From: JAHDFB01 sp964607315
GTDB taxonomy: Bacteria > Bacteroidota > Bacteroidia > Chitinophagales > Saprospiraceae
DNA length: 6,770 nucleotides
Direction of reading: 5' to 3'
NCBI GenBank assembly: GCA_964607315.1
Contig: CAZSKA010000214.1
Coordinates: forward strand, 1-6,770
In this document: piece by piece, positions 6,701 to 6,770 of the stretch
How positions within the stretch are numbered: position 1 is the first letter of the stretch
How the letters are laid out: every line of letters begins with the position of its first letter
Position numbers and translations under genes: made by a program
The notes under the pieces: generated by a model
Told to the model about the DNA's origin: nothing
The model's database searches: none
Seen by the model: the letters and a program-made list of their open reading frames with translations, nothing else

Positions 6701-6770
6701 CTGCATTTTTTGCTGTAAATTTTGTTCCAAGCTCATTGTATTTATCTTCAATTTTGAAGATGTTGTGATT
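3744..6770 (-). CDS. Two-component sensor histidine kinase: Reg_prop propellers, Y_Y_Y, membrane helix, LytS-type kinase (5' end outside window)
   Basis: The frame is open through the right edge, giving 1008 visible residues. An ATG at 6677 is internal, because the 31 codons before it include the conserved start of a propeller blade (NAVIEDSLGF before MWIGTEKGL). Residues below are counted from the window edge. Residues 1 to about 640 hold many Reg_prop blades with W-(I/L)-(G/A)-(T/S) motifs, for example around Trp33, 126, 177, 234, 495, 543 and 588; the total suggests two propellers of about seven blades. A Y_Y_Y domain follows (about 676-758), then one membrane helix (about 762-781) and a charged linker. 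The His_kinase domain has the phospho-acceptor His813 in MNPHFIFNSLNS (codon 4334-4332). The ATPase part has Asn909 in IVENAFWHG, DNGVG at 942-946, and YGLNIIRER. There is no fused receiver or AraC domain, so this is not a hybrid system; the separate regulator follows 15 bp downstream. The ligand is unknown. Confidence 0.95.
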   Translation of the reverse strand, partial: NHNIFKIEDKYNELGTKFTAKNAVIEDSLGFMWIGTEKGLCKYSGSTIHCYRNVIDDKNSIDGNNISFLMLDSDHLIWTAIYDKGINVFDINGKKIYDFAYEPETDQSLLHDNVWGMWEDQDGFIWISYFYGGITRYDKKNGKYDHFSIDDEKSLKNHRPRTVVSISKHRKEDHTYWLATSAGLVKFNTRTREFSSFTFSKPIEQKTHESQYNRNKLVPIWARNMCQDNHGNLWIGSYGGLVKFNIEEETYEIFRQVEDQTLNNVCGVINYDNNHIMLSFIGGLSLINIHTHELTFLASIEGNNPNNLTYGRMYRSKNGCVYILNRNGEKEGIYKYCDVSDMAIDYRTGHYHIDLAVTDNYIHYHRFRGGIESKNLQTGEIIVHEFEIKDGSTIRSMDKLGGDKIIVSDIYHMYEYHPATGLKKIDELSQSDVYRHESVFIDSDGDIWNGRQRNGLFILDKKTGKVTHLNHESTPPIVYQDYIVDFLEDYEGDIWIATEQGWSIYNKKNQSTKNYLSKDVTHEHSSEIRTINTLAQSSKGSVWLGSSANGIFLWNKSEERIAKHFNVQNGLNTNGIYDIKVDANQNLWIATDKGISWVNTTTDEIKNFGKEVGISGATYVLEIKNDQLYAGHFTGYFQLSIEQLLKFNQPIPKPVITGFRLYDKRQDSLLLGKEEIRLKHNENFFSFTYGSINYFDPHREKYQYRLKGIDQDWINDRGDLKKEYTNIDHGTYDFQVRMKTSSKLWTDPVSIKIIIQPAWYESLLAKIIAILAGSLLIWLIVRSYISKQKKELEIDKRFAQLETMILKSQMNPHFIFNSLNSIRYIFMKDEKDKGLKYITKFARLLRTTLHHGEHALVNLEDEIDLTELFIQLEQLRFDDSFTFNSDYGDNAYWKEIKIPPFVIQPIVENAFWHGLLPSKKENKQLNIAIQKTKNEYQIIIEDNGVGLATPSQNSLDPALNKNKSYGLNIIRERFALMNKNEALHYDLNIADSDTFESGTKVIIFIKNN

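Overview
The window is AT-rich, and all four protein genes lie on the minus strand. It looks like a chromosomal piece of a Bacteroidota bacterium, probably a marine or flexirubacterial lineage. The reasons are the Reg_prop/Y_Y_Y/His_kinase sensor architecture, a DUF5117-type zinc metalloprotease, a TAnnTTTG-type -7 promoter box, and the lack of clear Shine-Dalgarno sequences. I cannot name a genus from the sequence.

Layout in the order of transcription, from the right edge to the left. (1) 6770-3744: most of a large membrane sensor histidine kinase with a periplasmic two-propeller region, a Y_Y_Y domain, one membrane helix and a LytS-type kinase core. Its reading frame runs off the window edge, so the true start is not here. 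(2) 3728-3012: a LytTR response regulator, 15 bp downstream and surely co-transcribed. (3) 3011-2787: a 225-bp gap with a -7 promoter box. Upstream of that box is an exact 10-bp direct repeat with an 11-bp spacer, the geometry expected of a LytTR operator. (4) 2786-1596: a beta-helix surface or periplasmic lipoprotein made of two related halves. (5) 1595-718: an 878-bp non-coding stretch filled with palindromes and a MITE-like long hairpin. (6) 717-1: the N-terminal part of a secreted DUF5117/DUF5118-type metalloprotease, cut by the left edge.

The likely biology is a sensor-regulator pair that detects an outside or periplasmic signal and switches on the lipoprotein gene next door through the repeat at 2886-2916. 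The sensor and regulator families are well known. The specific circuit and the lipoprotein are not familiar to me and are the most interesting part. The second point of interest is the repeat-rich spacer between the lipoprotein and the metalloprotease, where several unrelated palindromes and the ends of a small mobile repeat are clustered.
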